A stretch of 64,000 bases of DNA from Janthinobacterium sp. PAMC25594. Its GTDB lineage: Bacteria > Pseudomonadota > Gammaproteobacteria > Burkholderiales > Burkholderiaceae_D. Positions 25,155 to 36,051 of the stretch are shown here, piece after piece (the first letter of the stretch is position 1; each line of letters starts with the position of its first letter). The notes beneath the pieces are model-generated. The model saw only the letters and a program-made list of their open reading frames with translations, ran no database searches and was not told the origin of the DNA. The DNA lies in contig NZ_CP080377.1 of the NCBI RefSeq assembly GCF_019443505.1, positions 4,526,001-4,590,000 on the forward strand, read 5' to 3'. Made by a program: the position numbers and the translations under genes.

Positions 25155-25381
25155 ATTTTCTATATTGATAGTAAATATTTTTTGTTTTATGGTTTTTAAA
25201 TAAATTATTTTATCGGTTGTTTTAATTTTTTTGTGGTATTTGCAAGTGTGGAAATATTTATCATTATTCAGTAAATTAGAGCCGTAATCAATATAAAATT
25301 TAGTTTGGATAGTTCGTATAGCCATCACACCTCGGAGAAATCGGCCATCGCATTTTCGATCACAGCAACCATGCTGCAACG
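25155..25381. other. Gene-free junction between accessory and core DNA
   Basis: AT-rich sequence continues from the interrupted gene to about 25,310 and then changes to mixed composition before the tRNA promoter. No gene or att-like duplication of the tRNA was found. This is the likely edge of the foreign DNA. Confidence 0.5.
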
Positions 25382-25411
25382 TTGCCAACAGCAGTGAAAC
25401 CCGCGTAAAAT
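25382..25411 (+). promoter_or_regulatory. Promoter of tRNA-Gly
   Basis: TTGCCA (25,382-25,387) and TAAAAT (25,406-25,411) are 18 bases apart and lie just before the tRNA. The tRNA therefore keeps its own promoter next to the accessory DNA. Confidence 0.65.
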
Positions 25412-25420
25412 GCAGGCTTC

Positions 25421-25494
25421 GCGGGTGTAGCTCAATGGTAGAGCAGAAGCTTCCCAAGCTTACGACGAGGGTTCGATTCCCTTCACCCGCTCCA
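25421..25494 (+). tRNA. tRNA-Gly (anticodon CCC)
   Basis: A cloverleaf is readable: acceptor GCGGGTG/CACCCGC, D-arm GCTCAATGGTAGAGC, anticodon loop TTCCCAA with CCC at 25,453-25,455, T-arm AGGGTTCGATTCCCT and an encoded TCCA end. It closely resembles other bacterial tRNA-Gly(CCC). It stands at the transition from AT-rich accessory to GC-rich core sequence. Confidence 0.95.
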
Positions 25495-25547
25495 TTTTTC
25501 GCTGGCGCCTGGTTTTATGCGGCGCGGCCACTTATTTCTTCATTCCC

Positions 25548-26267
25548 ATGTCTTCTGATACCCCAGCAAACGGCCCGGCGCGGCCGATGATGTACGATCC
25601 GACCGAACACCGCATCCGCAGCTTCGTGACCCGCGCGGGACGGCTGTCGGTCGCCCAGGCGCGAGCGCTTGAGACCCTGGGGCCGCAGTTCCTGGTGCCT
25701 TTCGCCAAGGAACCGCTGGACTTCGAACAGGTGTTCGGCCGCAAGGCGCCGGTCATCCTGGAAATCGGTTTTGGCATGGGGGCGACGACCGCGCATATCG
25801 CCAAGGCCATGCCGGAGAAGGATTTTATCGGCGTCGAAGTGCATACGCCCGGTGTCGGCAGTCTGTTGAAACTGATCGGCGAAGAGTCGCTGACGAATCT
25901 GCGCCTGTTGCAGCACGATGCCGTGGAAGTGCTGACGCACATGATTCCTGCCAATTCGCTGGCCGGCATCCACGTGTTTTTCCCCGATCCATGGCACAAG
26001 GCGCGCCACAACAAGCGCCGCCTGATCCAGGCGCCATTCGTCAAGCAATTGACCGATCGCCTGGCGCCGGGCGGCTATCTGCATTGCGCCACCGATTGGG
26101 AAGATTACGCGGTGCAAATGCTCGATGTGCTGGGCGCCGAGCCGCAGTTGCACAATAGCGCCGATGCTTATGCGCCGCAGCCAGCATATCGTCCGCTGAC
26201 CAAGTTTGAAAACCGTGGCTTGAAGCTGGGTCATGGCGTGTGGGATCTGGTTTTCATCAAGAAATAA
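25548..26267 (+). CDS. trmB: tRNA (guanine-N7)-methyltransferase TrmB
   Basis: A 239-residue enzyme methylates G46 in the variable loop of tRNAs using S-adenosylmethionine. The SAM-binding motif [17 protein letters not shown] (about residues 68-84) is followed by the family signature [17 protein letters not shown] with the catalytic Asp, and TDWEDYA near the C-terminus. The length is typical. It lies directly after a tRNA gene and ends in a terminator, so it is probably transcribed alone or with the tRNA. Confidence 0.97.
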   Translation: MSSDTPANGPARPMMYDPTEHRIRSFVTRAGRLSVAQARALETLGPQFLVPFAKEPLDFEQVFGRKAPVILEIGFGMGATTAHIAKAMPEKDFIGVEVHTPGVGSLLKLIGEESLTNLRLLQHDAVEVLTHMIPANSLAGIHVFFPDPWHKARHNKRRLIQAPFVKQLTDRLAPGGYLHCATDWEDYAVQMLDVLGAEPQLHNSADAYAPQPAYRPLTKFENRGLKLGHGVWDLVFIKK

Positions 26268-26310
26268 ATTCTCTTTGGCGGTTTCACCACCTGTGCCGTT
26301 TGCACGAGAA

Positions 26311-26345
26311 CAAGCCTGCCGCGGCGACGCCGCAGGCTTTATTCA
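26311..26345 (+). terminator. Terminator of trmB
   Basis: AAGCCTGC and GCAGGCTT form the outer stem around an inner CGGC-GAC-GCCG stem with a short bulge. TTTATT follows. It lies 44 bases after the trmB stop. Confidence 0.65.
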
Positions 26346-26409
26346 TGCGCGCTGGCTAGGCACGGTGGGGGAATTACGCTAGTCTTATCTTTTTGTATTG
26401 ATTGATATT

Positions 26410-27429
26410 ATGTCCAAGAAAATACTCGTCACCGGCGCATCCGGTTTCATCGGCTCGCATACGTGCGTCGAATTGCTGGCTGCCGGCTTTGATGTGGTCG
26501 CGGTGGATAATCTGTGCAATAGCGCGCGCGAAGCCATGGCGCGCGTGGAGCGCATTGCCGGCAAAAGCGTGCCCTTCTACGAGGCGGACGTGCGCGACCG
26601 CGTGGCCATGGCCACCGTATTGCGCGAGCACGCCATCGATGCGGTGATCCATTTTGCGGGCTTGAAGGCGGTGGGCGAATCCGTGGCGCAGCCACTGATG
26701 TATATGGATAACAATGTGTCGGGCACCGTGGCGCTGCTGGAAGTGCTGGCGGCGGCGAATGTGAAGCGTTTTGTGTTCAGCTCGTCGGCCACCGTGTACG
26801 GCGACCCGGAAGCCTTGCCGATCCTGGAATCGTCACGCCTGTCCGTGACCAACCCCTACGGCCGCTCGAAGCTGATGGTCGAGCAGATCCTGGCCGATGT
26901 CGTGCATGCCGACGCCCAGTGGCAAGTCGGTGTGCTGCGCTATTTCAATCCGGTTGGCGCGCATGCCAGCGGCTTGATCGGTGAAGATCCGGCCGGCATT
27001 CCGAATAACCTGATGCCCTTCATCGCCCAGGTGGCAGTGGGCCGCCGCGAGCGCCTGGCCGTCTTCGGCAACGACTACGCTACGCCCGATGGCACGGGCG
27101 TGCGCGACTACATCCACGTGGTCGACCTGGCGCTGGGCCATGTGGCGGCGTTGCACCGCCTGTTTTCCACGGACGGCGGCTTTACCGTCAACCTGGGCAC
27201 GGGTCACGGCTACAGCGTGATCGATACCGTGCGTGCCTTCGAAGCGGCCAGCGGCCGCAAGGTCCCCTACGACATCGTGCCGCGCCGCCCCGGCGACATC
27301 GCCAGCTGCTATGCCTCGGCCGACAAGGCGAAGCAATTGCTGGGCTGGCAAGCGCAGAAAAACATCGACGACATGTGCACCGACCACTGGCGTTGGCAGC
27401 ACCAGAATCCGCAAGGTTATTCAGCCTGA
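26410..27429 (+). CDS. galE: UDP-glucose 4-epimerase GalE
   Basis: A 339-residue short-chain dehydrogenase/reductase interconverts UDP-glucose and UDP-galactose for sugar metabolism and surface polysaccharides. The NAD-binding GASGFIGSHTCVELL lies at the N-terminus. The catalytic Ser is in VFSSSATVYG, and the Tyr and Lys are in NPYGRSK. Later RDYIHVVDLALGHV and a C-terminal RRPGDIA are conserved in GalE. The ATG at 26,410 is chosen over an in-frame TTG four codons upstream because the family begins at the MSKKILVTG equivalent. It converges with gdhA on a shared terminator. Confidence 0.96.
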   Translation: MSKKILVTGASGFIGSHTCVELLAAGFDVVAVDNLCNSAREAMARVERIAGKSVPFYEADVRDRVAMATVLREHAIDAVIHFAGLKAVGESVAQPLMYMDNNVSGTVALLEVLAAANVKRFVFSSSATVYGDPEALPILESSRLSVTNPYGRSKLMVEQILADVVHADAQWQVGVLRYFNPVGAHASGLIGEDPAGIPNNLMPFIAQVAVGRRERLAVFGNDYATPDGTGVRDYIHVVDLALGHVAALHRLFSTDGGFTVNLGTGHGYSVIDTVRAFEAASGRKVPYDIVPRRPGDIASCYASADKAKQLLGWQAQKNIDDMCTDHWRWQHQNPQGYSA

Positions 27430-27451
27430 CGCAAGGCCGGCGCGCATAAAA

Positions 27452-27491
27452 AAATCCCGCTCACACGTCAGTGTGGCGGGATTTTTTTTAG
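27452..27491. terminator. Bidirectional terminator between galE and gdhA
   Basis: AATCCCGC(T)CACAC pairs with GTGTGGCGGGATT around GTCA. An A run precedes and a T run follows, so the hairpin can stop both converging transcripts. Confidence 0.85.
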
Positions 27492-27573
27492 AGCATCAGT
27501 AACCCAATGGCGCCTGAAAAATGTCTGGGGCGAGGCGAAGCAACAACGCCCCAGGCATTTTCTCAGGCAGCCA

Positions 27574-28860
27574 TTATGGGTACAAGCCGCGCACTTCGCG
27601 AGCTTGCAGGACGCGCGTGCACGCCAGGATGAAGGTGGCGGTACGCATCGACACTTTCTTCTCTTGCGACACTTGCCATACCGCGTCGAACGCTTCGCGC
27701 ATGATGCGGGTCAGGCGGCTGTTGATTTCTTCTTCTGTCCAGAAGAAGCTCGAGAAGTTCTGTGCCCACTCGAAGTAGCTGACGGTCACGCCGCCGGCGT
27801 TGGCCAGCACGTCCGGCACGATCAATACGCCACGGTCGGTCAGGATGTCGTCCGCTGCCGGCAGGGTCGGGCCGTTGGCGCCTTCCAGGATGATCTTGGC
27901 GCGGATGACTTGTGCGCGTTCGGCCGTGATCTGCTGTTCCAGCGCGGCCGGGATCAGGATGTCGCAATCGATGCCCCAGAAATCTTCGCGTGGCACGAAT
28001 GCCTCGGCGCCCGGGAAGCCTTCGACGCTGCCCACTTCGGCCACGTGTGCCAGCAATTGCGGGATGTTCAAGCCGCCGGCATGCACCACGGTGGTCTTGT
28101 GGTCTTGTACCGCGACGATTTTCGAACCGGCTTCCGCGAACATGCGTGCGGCGACGCCGCCCACGTTGCCGAAACCTTGCACGATGACTTTCGCGCCTTC
28201 GAGCGACATGCCGACCTTGGCGGCCGCATCGCAACCGACGACGAACACGCCGCGGCCCGTCGCATCGCGGCGACCCAGGCTGCCGCCCAGCGAGATCGGT
28301 TTGCCCGTCACCACGCCGGTCGACATATTGCCGCCGATCATGGCATAGCTGTCCATCATCCACGCCATGACTTGTTCATTCGTGTTGACGTCCGGCGCCG
28401 GAATATCCTTGTTCGGTCCGATGATCATGCTGATCTCGCTCGTGTAGCGGCGCGTCAGGCGCTGCAACTCGTTGCGCGACAGGGTCTTCGGATCGACACG
28501 GATACCGCCCTTGGCGCCGCCGTATGGCACGTTGACGGCTGCGTTCTTGACCGTCATCCAGGCCGACAGGGCCATCACTTCCGACAAGGTCACGTCCTGG
28601 TGGAAGCGCACGCCGCCCTTGCCTGGGCCGCGCGACAGGTTGTGCTGCACGCGGTAGCCTTCGTAGTGGGCAATGCTGCCGTCATCGCGCTCGATGGGCA
28701 CGTCGACCGTCAGGATGCGCTTTGGACGCTTCAGCGTTTCCACCCAGCGCGACAGGTTGCCCAGGTACGGCGTAACGCGGTCGATCTGCTCGAGGTAGAC
28801 GCCCCATGGGCCCAGGTCTTCAGGATTGAGGTAGGAAGGAAGTGCGTGCTTGCTGGTCAT
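27574..28860 (-). CDS. gdhA: Glutamate dehydrogenase (Glu/Leu/Phe/Val dehydrogenase family)
   Basis: A 428-residue enzyme performs reversible oxidative deamination of glutamate to 2-oxoglutarate and ammonia. The substrate-binding region contains [20 protein letters not shown] and the catalytic Lys is in [13 protein letters not shown]. The Rossmann fold contains [11 protein letters not shown], whose GxGxxG-like glycines bind NAD(P). The length matches hexameric family I enzymes of about 430 residues. The start has AGGAG ten bases upstream. A HypT-like LysR gene lies immediately upstream on the same strand, with a palindrome between them. The cofactor preference was not determined. Confidence 0.93.
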   Translation of the reverse strand: MTSKHALPSYLNPEDLGPWGVYLEQIDRVTPYLGNLSRWVETLKRPKRILTVDVPIERDDGSIAHYEGYRVQHNLSRGPGKGGVRFHQDVTLSEVMALSAWMTVKNAAVNVPYGGAKGGIRVDPKTLSRNELQRLTRRYTSEISMIIGPNKDIPAPDVNTNEQVMAWMMDSYAMIGGNMSTGVVTGKPISLGGSLGRRDATGRGVFVVGCDAAAKVGMSLEGAKVIVQGFGNVGGVAARMFAEAGSKIVAVQDHKTTVVHAGGLNIPQLLAHVAEVGSVEGFPGAEAFVPREDFWGIDCDILIPAALEQQITAERAQVIRAKIILEGANGPTLPAADDILTDRGVLIVPDVLANAGGVTVSYFEWAQNFSSFFWTEEEINSRLTRIMREAFDAVWQVSQEKKVSMRTATFILACTRVLQAREVRGLYP

Positions 28861-28982
28861 GCTTGATAAGCTCCTGACAATACGAATACGTTAGAGGCAC
28901 AGCCGAGATGCAGCTGCGCGCAGCGGAACCGCATCGTAGGCGATAGCCTCATGCCCCGGCCAATGCTTTGTGCGCATCCGGT

Positions 28983-28999
28983 TATGCATTTATTGCATA
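28983..28999. promoter_or_regulatory. Palindrome upstream of gdhA, possible LysR site
   Basis: TATGCA-TTTAT-TGCATA is a perfect inverted repeat with the T-N11-A core usual for LysR-type regulators. It lies 123 bases upstream of the gdhA start and next to the stop of the LysR gene at 29,009. It could be a gdhA regulatory site. Confidence 0.5.
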
Positions 29000-29008
29000 G
29001 TTTGGAGG

Positions 29009-29989
29009 TCAGGATGGAATTGTGGTGACGGCTGCACGCCGGCGTTTTTTTCCGCCGCGCGCGGCGCTTTCCTGCGCCTGCAGCAGGTACTGCCACAGGC
29101 TTTCGACGATGGGTTTGCCGGGGCGCAGGCCCGACGGGCGTTCGCGGTACAAGCGGATTTCCAGCTCGATTTCCCAGCCTGGCGCGCCGCCGTCGGCACG
29201 CGCCAGGTGCTTGTACTTGACGTCGCGCATGACGGCCGATTCGGGCAGGAAGGCGATGCCGCGCCCCTCCAGCGCCATCATTTTGAGGCCTTCGGCCATG
29301 TCCGTTTCGTAGCAGGTCTCCAGGAACAGGGGCGCCTTGGCGTCGGCCACCAGCAGTTCCACCATGCGTCCCAGGTAGGCATTGCTGGTGTAGGAGAGGA
29401 AGGGCAGCGGCTGCTTGGCGCTGCCGGGCAGGACGAAGTCCGGCACCTTGTCCTGGCCGCAGCGCGCATACGCGCGCACGGTTTCGCGGCCCATCACCAA
29501 CATGTCGTAGCGGCCCGGGTCCAGCTGCACCGGCTGGCGCGGATGGTGATAGCACAGCAGCAGGTCGCAGCCGCCATCGACCAGCTGCAGCACCGCGTCG
29601 TGCACGTTCAGTGCCATCAAACGGCTGTTGATCGGCGCGAAACCCTCTTCCAGCGCCGTCAGCCACTTCGGCATGAAGGTCAGCGACAGGGTATGCGGCA
29701 CGGCGAAATCGACACTCGTTTGCGTGGCCGCCCGCTTGCCGCGCAACAGGGCGCGCACGCCGTTGATCTGCCCCAGCATTTCCAGTGCCTGCTCGTAAAA
29801 CACGGCGCCGGCCGGCGTCAGGCGCGTGGGGTAGGAGGTGCGGTCGACCAGGTCGATGCCGAGCCAGTTTTCCAGCGACTGGATGCGCCGCGAAAAGGCC
29901 GGCTGGGTGACGTGGCGCAGGGCCGCGGAACGGCTGAAATTATGCGTTTCAGCGAGCGAGATGAAGTCTTCCAGCCATTTGGTTTCCAT
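29009..29989 (-). CDS. LysR-family transcriptional regulator, HypT-like
   Basis: A 326-residue LysR protein has a winged HTH at residues 1-65 (METKWLEDFISLAETHNFSR, then VTQPAFSRRIQSLENWLG) and an effector domain with LSLTFMPKWL and PFLSYTSNAYLGRMV. These stretches closely follow E. coli HypT/YjiE, the hypochlorite-responsive regulator. A basic C-terminal tail (GGKKRRRAA) is extra. It lies upstream of gdhA on the same strand, so it may control gdhA. Whether it senses oxidants was not established. Confidence 0.88.
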   Translation of the reverse strand: METKWLEDFISLAETHNFSRSAALRHVTQPAFSRRIQSLENWLGIDLVDRTSYPTRLTPAGAVFYEQALEMLGQINGVRALLRGKRAATQTSVDFAVPHTLSLTFMPKWLTALEEGFAPINSRLMALNVHDAVLQLVDGGCDLLLCYHHPRQPVQLDPGRYDMLVMGRETVRAYARCGQDKVPDFVLPGSAKQPLPFLSYTSNAYLGRMVELLVADAKAPLFLETCYETDMAEGLKMMALEGRGIAFLPESAVMRDVKYKHLARADGGAPGWEIELEIRLYRERPSGLRPGKPIVESLWQYLLQAQESAARGGKKRRRAAVTTIPS

Positions 29990-30033
29990 CGCGGCAGCGT
30001 TCTCTTATCAAGGGCAAGGGCAAGGTAAAGTGG

Positions 30034-30515
30034 TCAGGGCGCATCGGGCAATGCCGCCGGCTGGTACAGCGCGGCGGGCAGGCCGAAGAAGGACGGCGGG
30101 CCCAGGGTCGTGCCATCGAGCGAGCCGCCCGCGTTCAGGGCCTTGTTGATGGCCGACAGCAAGGAGCTGCGGTCGGCCAGGTTTTTTATCAGCGCGCGCG
30201 GACCGTTGTGGAAGGTATGCTGGGCGATATCCGCAGCGACGACAAAGATCGGTTCGCGGCGCAGGGGGAACTCCACCCATTCGCCGTCCTCGTCCTGGGC
30301 GCGGAAGGTGTCGGGCAGGGTCATGTTTTCGGCGCCGGGAAGGTGCGACGCAAGCACCAGGCCGAAGGCTTCCGGTACCACGTCGGCCAGGCGGCGCACG
30401 GTAAGTTCGTCGCCCACCAGGGCACGTACTTGCGCTTCCACCGCGTCGTCGGCGTCAGGCTGGGCGCCGAGGATGTTTACGGCCTGATAGATCAGGTCGG
30501 ACGAGAGTGCTTCCA

Positions 30516-30516
<1 letters not shown>
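30034..30516 (-). CDS. Unknown protein translationally coupled to recQ
   Basis: A 160-residue protein has its ATG (30,516-30,514) overlapping the recQ TGA in an ATGA arrangement, so translation is coupled. It is acidic, with DADDAVEAQVRALVGDELTV, a central FAVVAADI-like strand pattern and a Gly/Pro-rich tail. No family was recognised. Coupling to recQ suggests a related function or simply shared expression. Confidence 0.7.
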
Positions 30517-32339
<1,823 letters not shown>

Positions 32340-32345
32340 AGTGCC

Positions 32346-33191
32346 TTATTCTGCCCAAACAACCCAGCCGTAATGGGCGCTGGCCAGGACCAGCAAGCCA
32401 AACACAATGCGGTACCAGGCAAAAAACGTGAAGTCGTGCGAGCTGATGTAACGCAGCAGCCAGCGCACGCACAGGAAGGCGGAGATGAAGGCGGCCACGG
32501 TGCCCAGGCCGAACAGGGGCACGTCGGTGGCCGACAGGATGTCGCGCGCTTTGTACAGAGAATAGGCGGTGGCGGCCAGCAACGTCGGGATGGCCAGGAA
32601 AAACGAGAATTCGGTAGCCGTCTTGCGCGACAGTCCCAGCAGCATGCCGCCGATGATGGTCGAGCCGGAACGGCTGGTGCCGGGAATCAGCGCAAACGCC
32701 TGCGCGCAGCCCACTTTCAAGGCGTCGAGCGGCGTCATTTCATCGACCGAGTTGACGCGCACGGTGACGGGATTGGTGCGCGCGCGGCGCTCCACCAGCA
32801 AGATGATGATGCCGCCGATGATGAAGGCCATGGCCACCGGCACGGGCTTGAACAGCGCATGCTTGATCATCTTGCCAATCGCCAGTCCGATAACGGCCAG
32901 CGGGATGAAGGCGATGGCCACGTTCAGCACGAACTTGCGCGATTTGACCTCGGTGCTGAAGGTGGACAGCACACTGCCGATGCGCTGGCGGTATTCCCAG
33001 CAGACGGCCATGATGGCGCCGGCCTGGATGGCGATCTCGAAGACATCCATGACTTCTTTCGAGACATCCTTGGTAAAGTCGAGCAGGCTGCCGGCCAGGA
33101 TCAGATGTCCCGTGGACGAAATCGGCAAGAATTCGGTAAAACCTTCGACCAGCCCCATGATGATGGCTTTTAACGCAAGAATGAGATCCAT
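32346..33191 (-). CDS. uppP: Undecaprenyl-diphosphatase UppP (BacA)
   Basis: A 281-residue integral membrane enzyme recycles undecaprenyl diphosphate, the carrier of cell-wall precursors; overproduction gives bacitracin resistance. The start at 33,191 gives the family N-terminus [17 protein letters not shown]. The conserved motifs are [15 protein letters not shown] and [17 protein letters not shown]. About eight transmembrane helices are present. It ends seven bases before recQ begins, so the two may share a transcript. Confidence 0.95.
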   Translation of the reverse strand: MDLILALKAIIMGLVEGFTEFLPISSTGHLILAGSLLDFTKDVSKEVMDVFEIAIQAGAIMAVCWEYRQRIGSVLSTFSTEVKSRKFVLNVAIAFIPLAVIGLAIGKMIKHALFKPVPVAMAFIIGGIIILLVERRARTNPVTVRVNSVDEMTPLDALKVGCAQAFALIPGTSRSGSTIIGGMLLGLSRKTATEFSFFLAIPTLLAATAYSLYKARDILSATDVPLFGLGTVAAFISAFLCVRWLLRYISSHDFTFFAWYRIVFGLLVLASAHYGWVVWAE

Positions 33192-33346
33192 AGATATATA
33201 AACGGGTATAAGTGACAGGATGGGGGGAGCGCATGGCGCCAGCAATGCGCGCGGGGTCGAAGCTTACCACGACAGAGGCTTGCGGACCTTATTTGGGCGC
33301 TGGCGGGCAGTGCTTTTTTAGCTCCGTCCGCCAGGCAAGGGGAGGG

Positions 33347-34495
33347 TCAGGATACCTGTTTTGACGGCGCCACCAGGCGCGCGCTGGCCGCCACCAGCAG
33401 CAGCGCGGCGCCCAGCATGGCGAAGGCGATATTCAGGCTGGTGGCGTGCGCCACGAAGCCGATGACGGCCGGACCGGCCAGGATGCCCGCATAGCCGATG
33501 GTGGTGATGGCCGCCACCGCCAGGCTGGCCGGCATGGCACGCTGGTTGCCGGCGGCCGTGAACAGGATGGGCACGATGTTCGCCGCGCCCAGGCCGATCA
33601 GCACGAAGCCGGCCATGGCCAGGCTGGCGTGCGGCGCCAGCACGGCCAGGAAGAAGCCTGCCGCCGCGCACAGCCCGCCAAAAGTAAGCACCCGCTTGCC
33701 GCCAAAGCGGCTGACCACCTTGTCGCCCGTGAAGCGGCCCAAGGTCATGGCGATGGCGAAGGCGGCGTAGCCGAGGCCACCCTTGGCTTCTTCCACGCCG
33801 CGCGTGGTGGTGAGGAACAGGGCGCTCCAGTCGAGGATGGCGCCTTCGGCCAGGAAGACGATAAAGCACAGCAGGCCGATGAAAATGACGGCGCCATGCG
33901 GCATGACGAACAGCGGCGTCTTTTCGCCCGAGGCGGACGCCGTCGGCAGCAGATGGCCTTGCGCCGCGCCCAGCACGCCGCACAGCAGCAGCATCACCAC
34001 CACACAGGACCAGGCCGGCGTCAGGCCCAGCCACAGCAGCAGGGCCATGCAGGCCGCACCGGCAAAGCCGCCCACGCTGAACAGCGCATGAAAACCCGAC
34101 ATCATGGCGCCGCCATTGGCCTTTTCGATGATCACGGCCTGGATGTTGATGGCCACGTCGAACGTGCCCATGGCCGCGCCGAACACCAGCAGCACCAGGC
34201 CCAGTTGCAGCGGCGTGGCGGCCAGCGCCAGGCCGGGCAGGATGGCGGTCAGCAGCAAGCCGGCGCCGACGATGACCTTGCGGCAGCCGAAGCGTGCCGC
34301 GAGCATGCCCGTAAACGGCATCGCGCACAGCGAACCGGCGCCCAGGCACAGCAGCAAGATGCCGAGCGTGGCTTCATCGAGGCCCAGGCGCGACTTGGCG
34401 TAGGGAACTAAAGGTGCCCAGGCGGCCATGCCGAGGCCGGCGGCAAAAAAGACCAGGCGCGTGGCGCGTTGTTGCAAGGTGCCGGTGAGATGCAT
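33347..34495 (-). CDS. MFS transporter
   Basis: A 382-residue major facilitator has about 12 transmembrane helices. The start at 34,495 gives MHLTGTLQQRATRLVFFAAG. Between helices 2 and 3 lies a basic loop (LAARFGCRKVIVG), the MFS motif A position, and the second half has SRFGGKRVLTFGG. The family resembles fucose-permease-like or YbjJ-type exporters. The gene follows a DeoR-family regulator on the same strand by 32 bases, which suggests a sugar-linked substrate. The substrate is unknown. Confidence 0.85.
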   Translation of the reverse strand: MHLTGTLQQRATRLVFFAAGLGMAAWAPLVPYAKSRLGLDEATLGILLLCLGAGSLCAMPFTGMLAARFGCRKVIVGAGLLLTAILPGLALAATPLQLGLVLLVFGAAMGTFDVAINIQAVIIEKANGGAMMSGFHALFSVGGFAGAACMALLLWLGLTPAWSCVVVMLLLCGVLGAAQGHLLPTASASGEKTPLFVMPHGAVIFIGLLCFIVFLAEGAILDWSALFLTTTRGVEEAKGGLGYAAFAIAMTLGRFTGDKVVSRFGGKRVLTFGGLCAAAGFFLAVLAPHASLAMAGFVLIGLGAANIVPILFTAAGNQRAMPASLAVAAITTIGYAGILAGPAVIGFVAHATSLNIAFAMLGAALLLVAASARLVAPSKQVS

Positions 34496-34527
34496 GGGAG
34501 AGCTTTTCAAGAGTCGGGTGGATAAAA

Positions 34528-35298
34528 TCAGGCGCGGGCGCGCAGCACTTGCACGCCCAGCCGTTGAAAGGCGGCCACATGGGCCGAGTCGGCATCGGCT
34601 TCCAGCACCAGGTGCTGCAGCAAGCCCGTGGCCAGCACGCCGAAGGGCGCGGCCGTGCCCAGCTTGTCGCTGGTGACGGCGACCACGACGGCCTTGCTGG
34701 CGCCGGCGATGCTGCGCTTGAATTCGGCCTCGTCGTAGTTGAACGCTGTCACGCCCGCGTCCGCGTCGGCGCCGCAAGCACCGAGGAAACACAGGTCGGG
34801 ATGCATGCGTTCGACGGTGCGCAGCGCCTGCGGGCCCAGGCTGGCGCCGGCGCGGCGGTCGACCCTGCCGCCAGCCATGATCAGCTCGATTTCCGGGCGC
34901 TCCATCAGCGCCATGGCGATCGCGGGGGCATTCGTGATGACAGTGAGCGCCAACTCTGGCAAGGCGCCGGCGATGGCCAGGTTAGTCGACCCCGCATCGA
35001 GAAACAGCACCTGGCCCGCGCGCACGAGGGACACGGCGGCCTGCGCCAGGCGCGCCTTGCGTTCTGGCGCTTCCTGCTTGCGCTGCGTCAAGGTGCCACC
35101 GTCGGGCGCCAGCGGCAGGGCGCCGCCATACACGCGCTGGCACAGGCCGGCCGCCGCCATCTCGCGCAGGTCGCGCCGTATCGTATCTTCGGACACGTCG
35201 AGCTGGCGCGCCAGGTCCAGCGCCAGCACGCGGCCGTCGGCGTGCAATTGTTGCTGGATCAGCGCGTGGCGTTGTTTGAGGAGCAGGGTGGCGGACAT
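34528..35298 (-). CDS. DeoR-family transcriptional regulator
   Basis: A 256-residue regulator has an N-terminal DeoR winged HTH (residues 5-55, QRHALIQQQLHADGRV, then LDVSEDTIRRDLREMAAAG). Its C-terminal DeoR sensor domain contains GQVLFLDAGSTNLAIA and the LCFLGACGADADAGVTAF signature for phosphorylated sugar binding. The start at 35,298 follows family length; the in-frame extension upstream is unsupported. It probably represses itself and the MFS gene downstream, perhaps through TGCA-containing repeats in its promoter. Confidence 0.92.
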   Translation of the reverse strand: MSATLLLKQRHALIQQQLHADGRVLALDLARQLDVSEDTIRRDLREMAAAGLCQRVYGGALPLAPDGGTLTQRKQEAPERKARLAQAAVSLVRAGQVLFLDAGSTNLAIAGALPELALTVITNAPAIAMALMERPEIELIMAGGRVDRRAGASLGPQALRTVERMHPDLCFLGACGADADAGVTAFNYDEAEFKRSIAGASKAVVVAVTSDKLGTAAPFGVLATGLLQHLVLEADADSAHVAAFQRLGVQVLRARA

Positions 35299-35305
35299 GG
35301 GTATA

Positions 35306-35358
35306 TTTCTAAAACGTGCAGGAATGTGCATGAATATACGCAAACGTGCAAAACGAGT
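35306..35358. promoter_or_regulatory. Repeated ACGTGCA/TGTGCA motifs before the DeoR gene
   Basis: AAACGTGCA occurs twice and AATGTGCA once within about 50 bases upstream of the DeoR regulator. Direct repeats of this kind are common DeoR-type operators. The assignment is inferred from position only. Confidence 0.4.
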
Positions 35359-35444
35359 CAAGGTGACTTTTGTGTGCGTGCTGGTATTGCCGTAGGGATA
35401 TGGAGTGCGTACAGTTGGGAAAAATGGAACAAACAAAGGAAACC

Positions 35445-35693
35445 ATGTTCTCCAGTAAATTGTTAATGGCAACCTTGCTGGGCCGCGTGATGCGCCGCAG
35501 TGGGTGGGGTGTCCTGGGCATGCTGATCGTTTTTAATGCACTGCATTGGAAGCGCCACGGCACGCTGGACTGGAGCGACATACGCGCTTCCCTGCTCGTG
35601 CTGCTGGCCTATCTGGTGGTTTCCATGCTGATGGAATACAAGCGCCTGCGTGACGAAGAACGGGCCTTGGTGCGGACAAACGCCGCAGACTAA
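35445..35693 (+). CDS. Small two-helix membrane protein
   Basis: An 82-residue protein is read from the ATG at 35,445, which has AAAGGA just upstream; ATGs at 35,400 and 35,424 are possible. It has two transmembrane helices (WGVLGMLIVFNALHW, then ASLLVLLAYLVVSMLM) and a charged C-terminal tail (YKRLRDEERALV). The function is unknown. It is divergent from the DeoR regulator gene and could be under its control. Confidence 0.55.
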   Translation: MFSSKLLMATLLGRVMRRSGWGVLGMLIVFNALHWKRHGTLDWSDIRASLLVLLAYLVVSMLMEYKRLRDEERALVRTNAAD

Positions 35694-35707
35694 AGCACTG
35701 CTGGTGC

Positions 35708-35980
35708 TCAGGGCGCCGTCAGCCGTTCCAGCTCGGCCAGCCAGCGCAGCGCGTGTTCGCGGCTGCTGCCGCACATCTCTTCGGACGGCTGCAAGCCGCC
35801 GCAAAAGGCGGGCCGCTCCGGCTGACCAAAGATCTTGCAGCGGTTGTCGTCGGCCAGCTGCACGCAGCGCACGCCTGCGGGTTTTCCATCCGGCATGCCG
35901 GGAATCGGGCTGGTGATGGACGGTGCGGTGCAGCAGGCGCCGCAGGATGGGCGGCATGCCAAGGTGGCGGAAGATGACAT
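35708..35980 (-). CDS. YkgJ-family cysteine cluster protein
   Basis: A 90-residue protein is dominated by a conserved cysteine pattern: CRPSCGACC at the N-terminus, then [16 protein letters not shown] and [16 protein letters not shown]. This is the zinc- or iron-binding YkgJ family (UPF0153). The precise function is unknown. It starts with ATG at 35,980 and is transcribed toward the small membrane gene. Confidence 0.85.
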   Translation of the reverse strand: MSSSATLACRPSCGACCTAPSITSPIPGMPDGKPAGVRCVQLADDNRCKIFGQPERPAFCGGLQPSEEMCGSSREHALRWLAELERLTAP

Positions 35981-36051
35981 GGGAGTTCATGCGAGCGGGG
36001 GAGGAGCCGACAGTATAGCAAGCCGGCCCCCGTGTCTCGCCAGGGTGGTGT

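Noticed and set aside
25421..25494. Att site duplication of tRNA-Gly
   Set aside because: No second copy of the tRNA 3' end was seen in the window, so no attL/attR pair can be claimed.
27604..28866. Long plus-strand frame opposite gdhA
   Set aside because: The minus strand encodes glutamate dehydrogenase end to end. The antisense product is His/Arg-rich noise.
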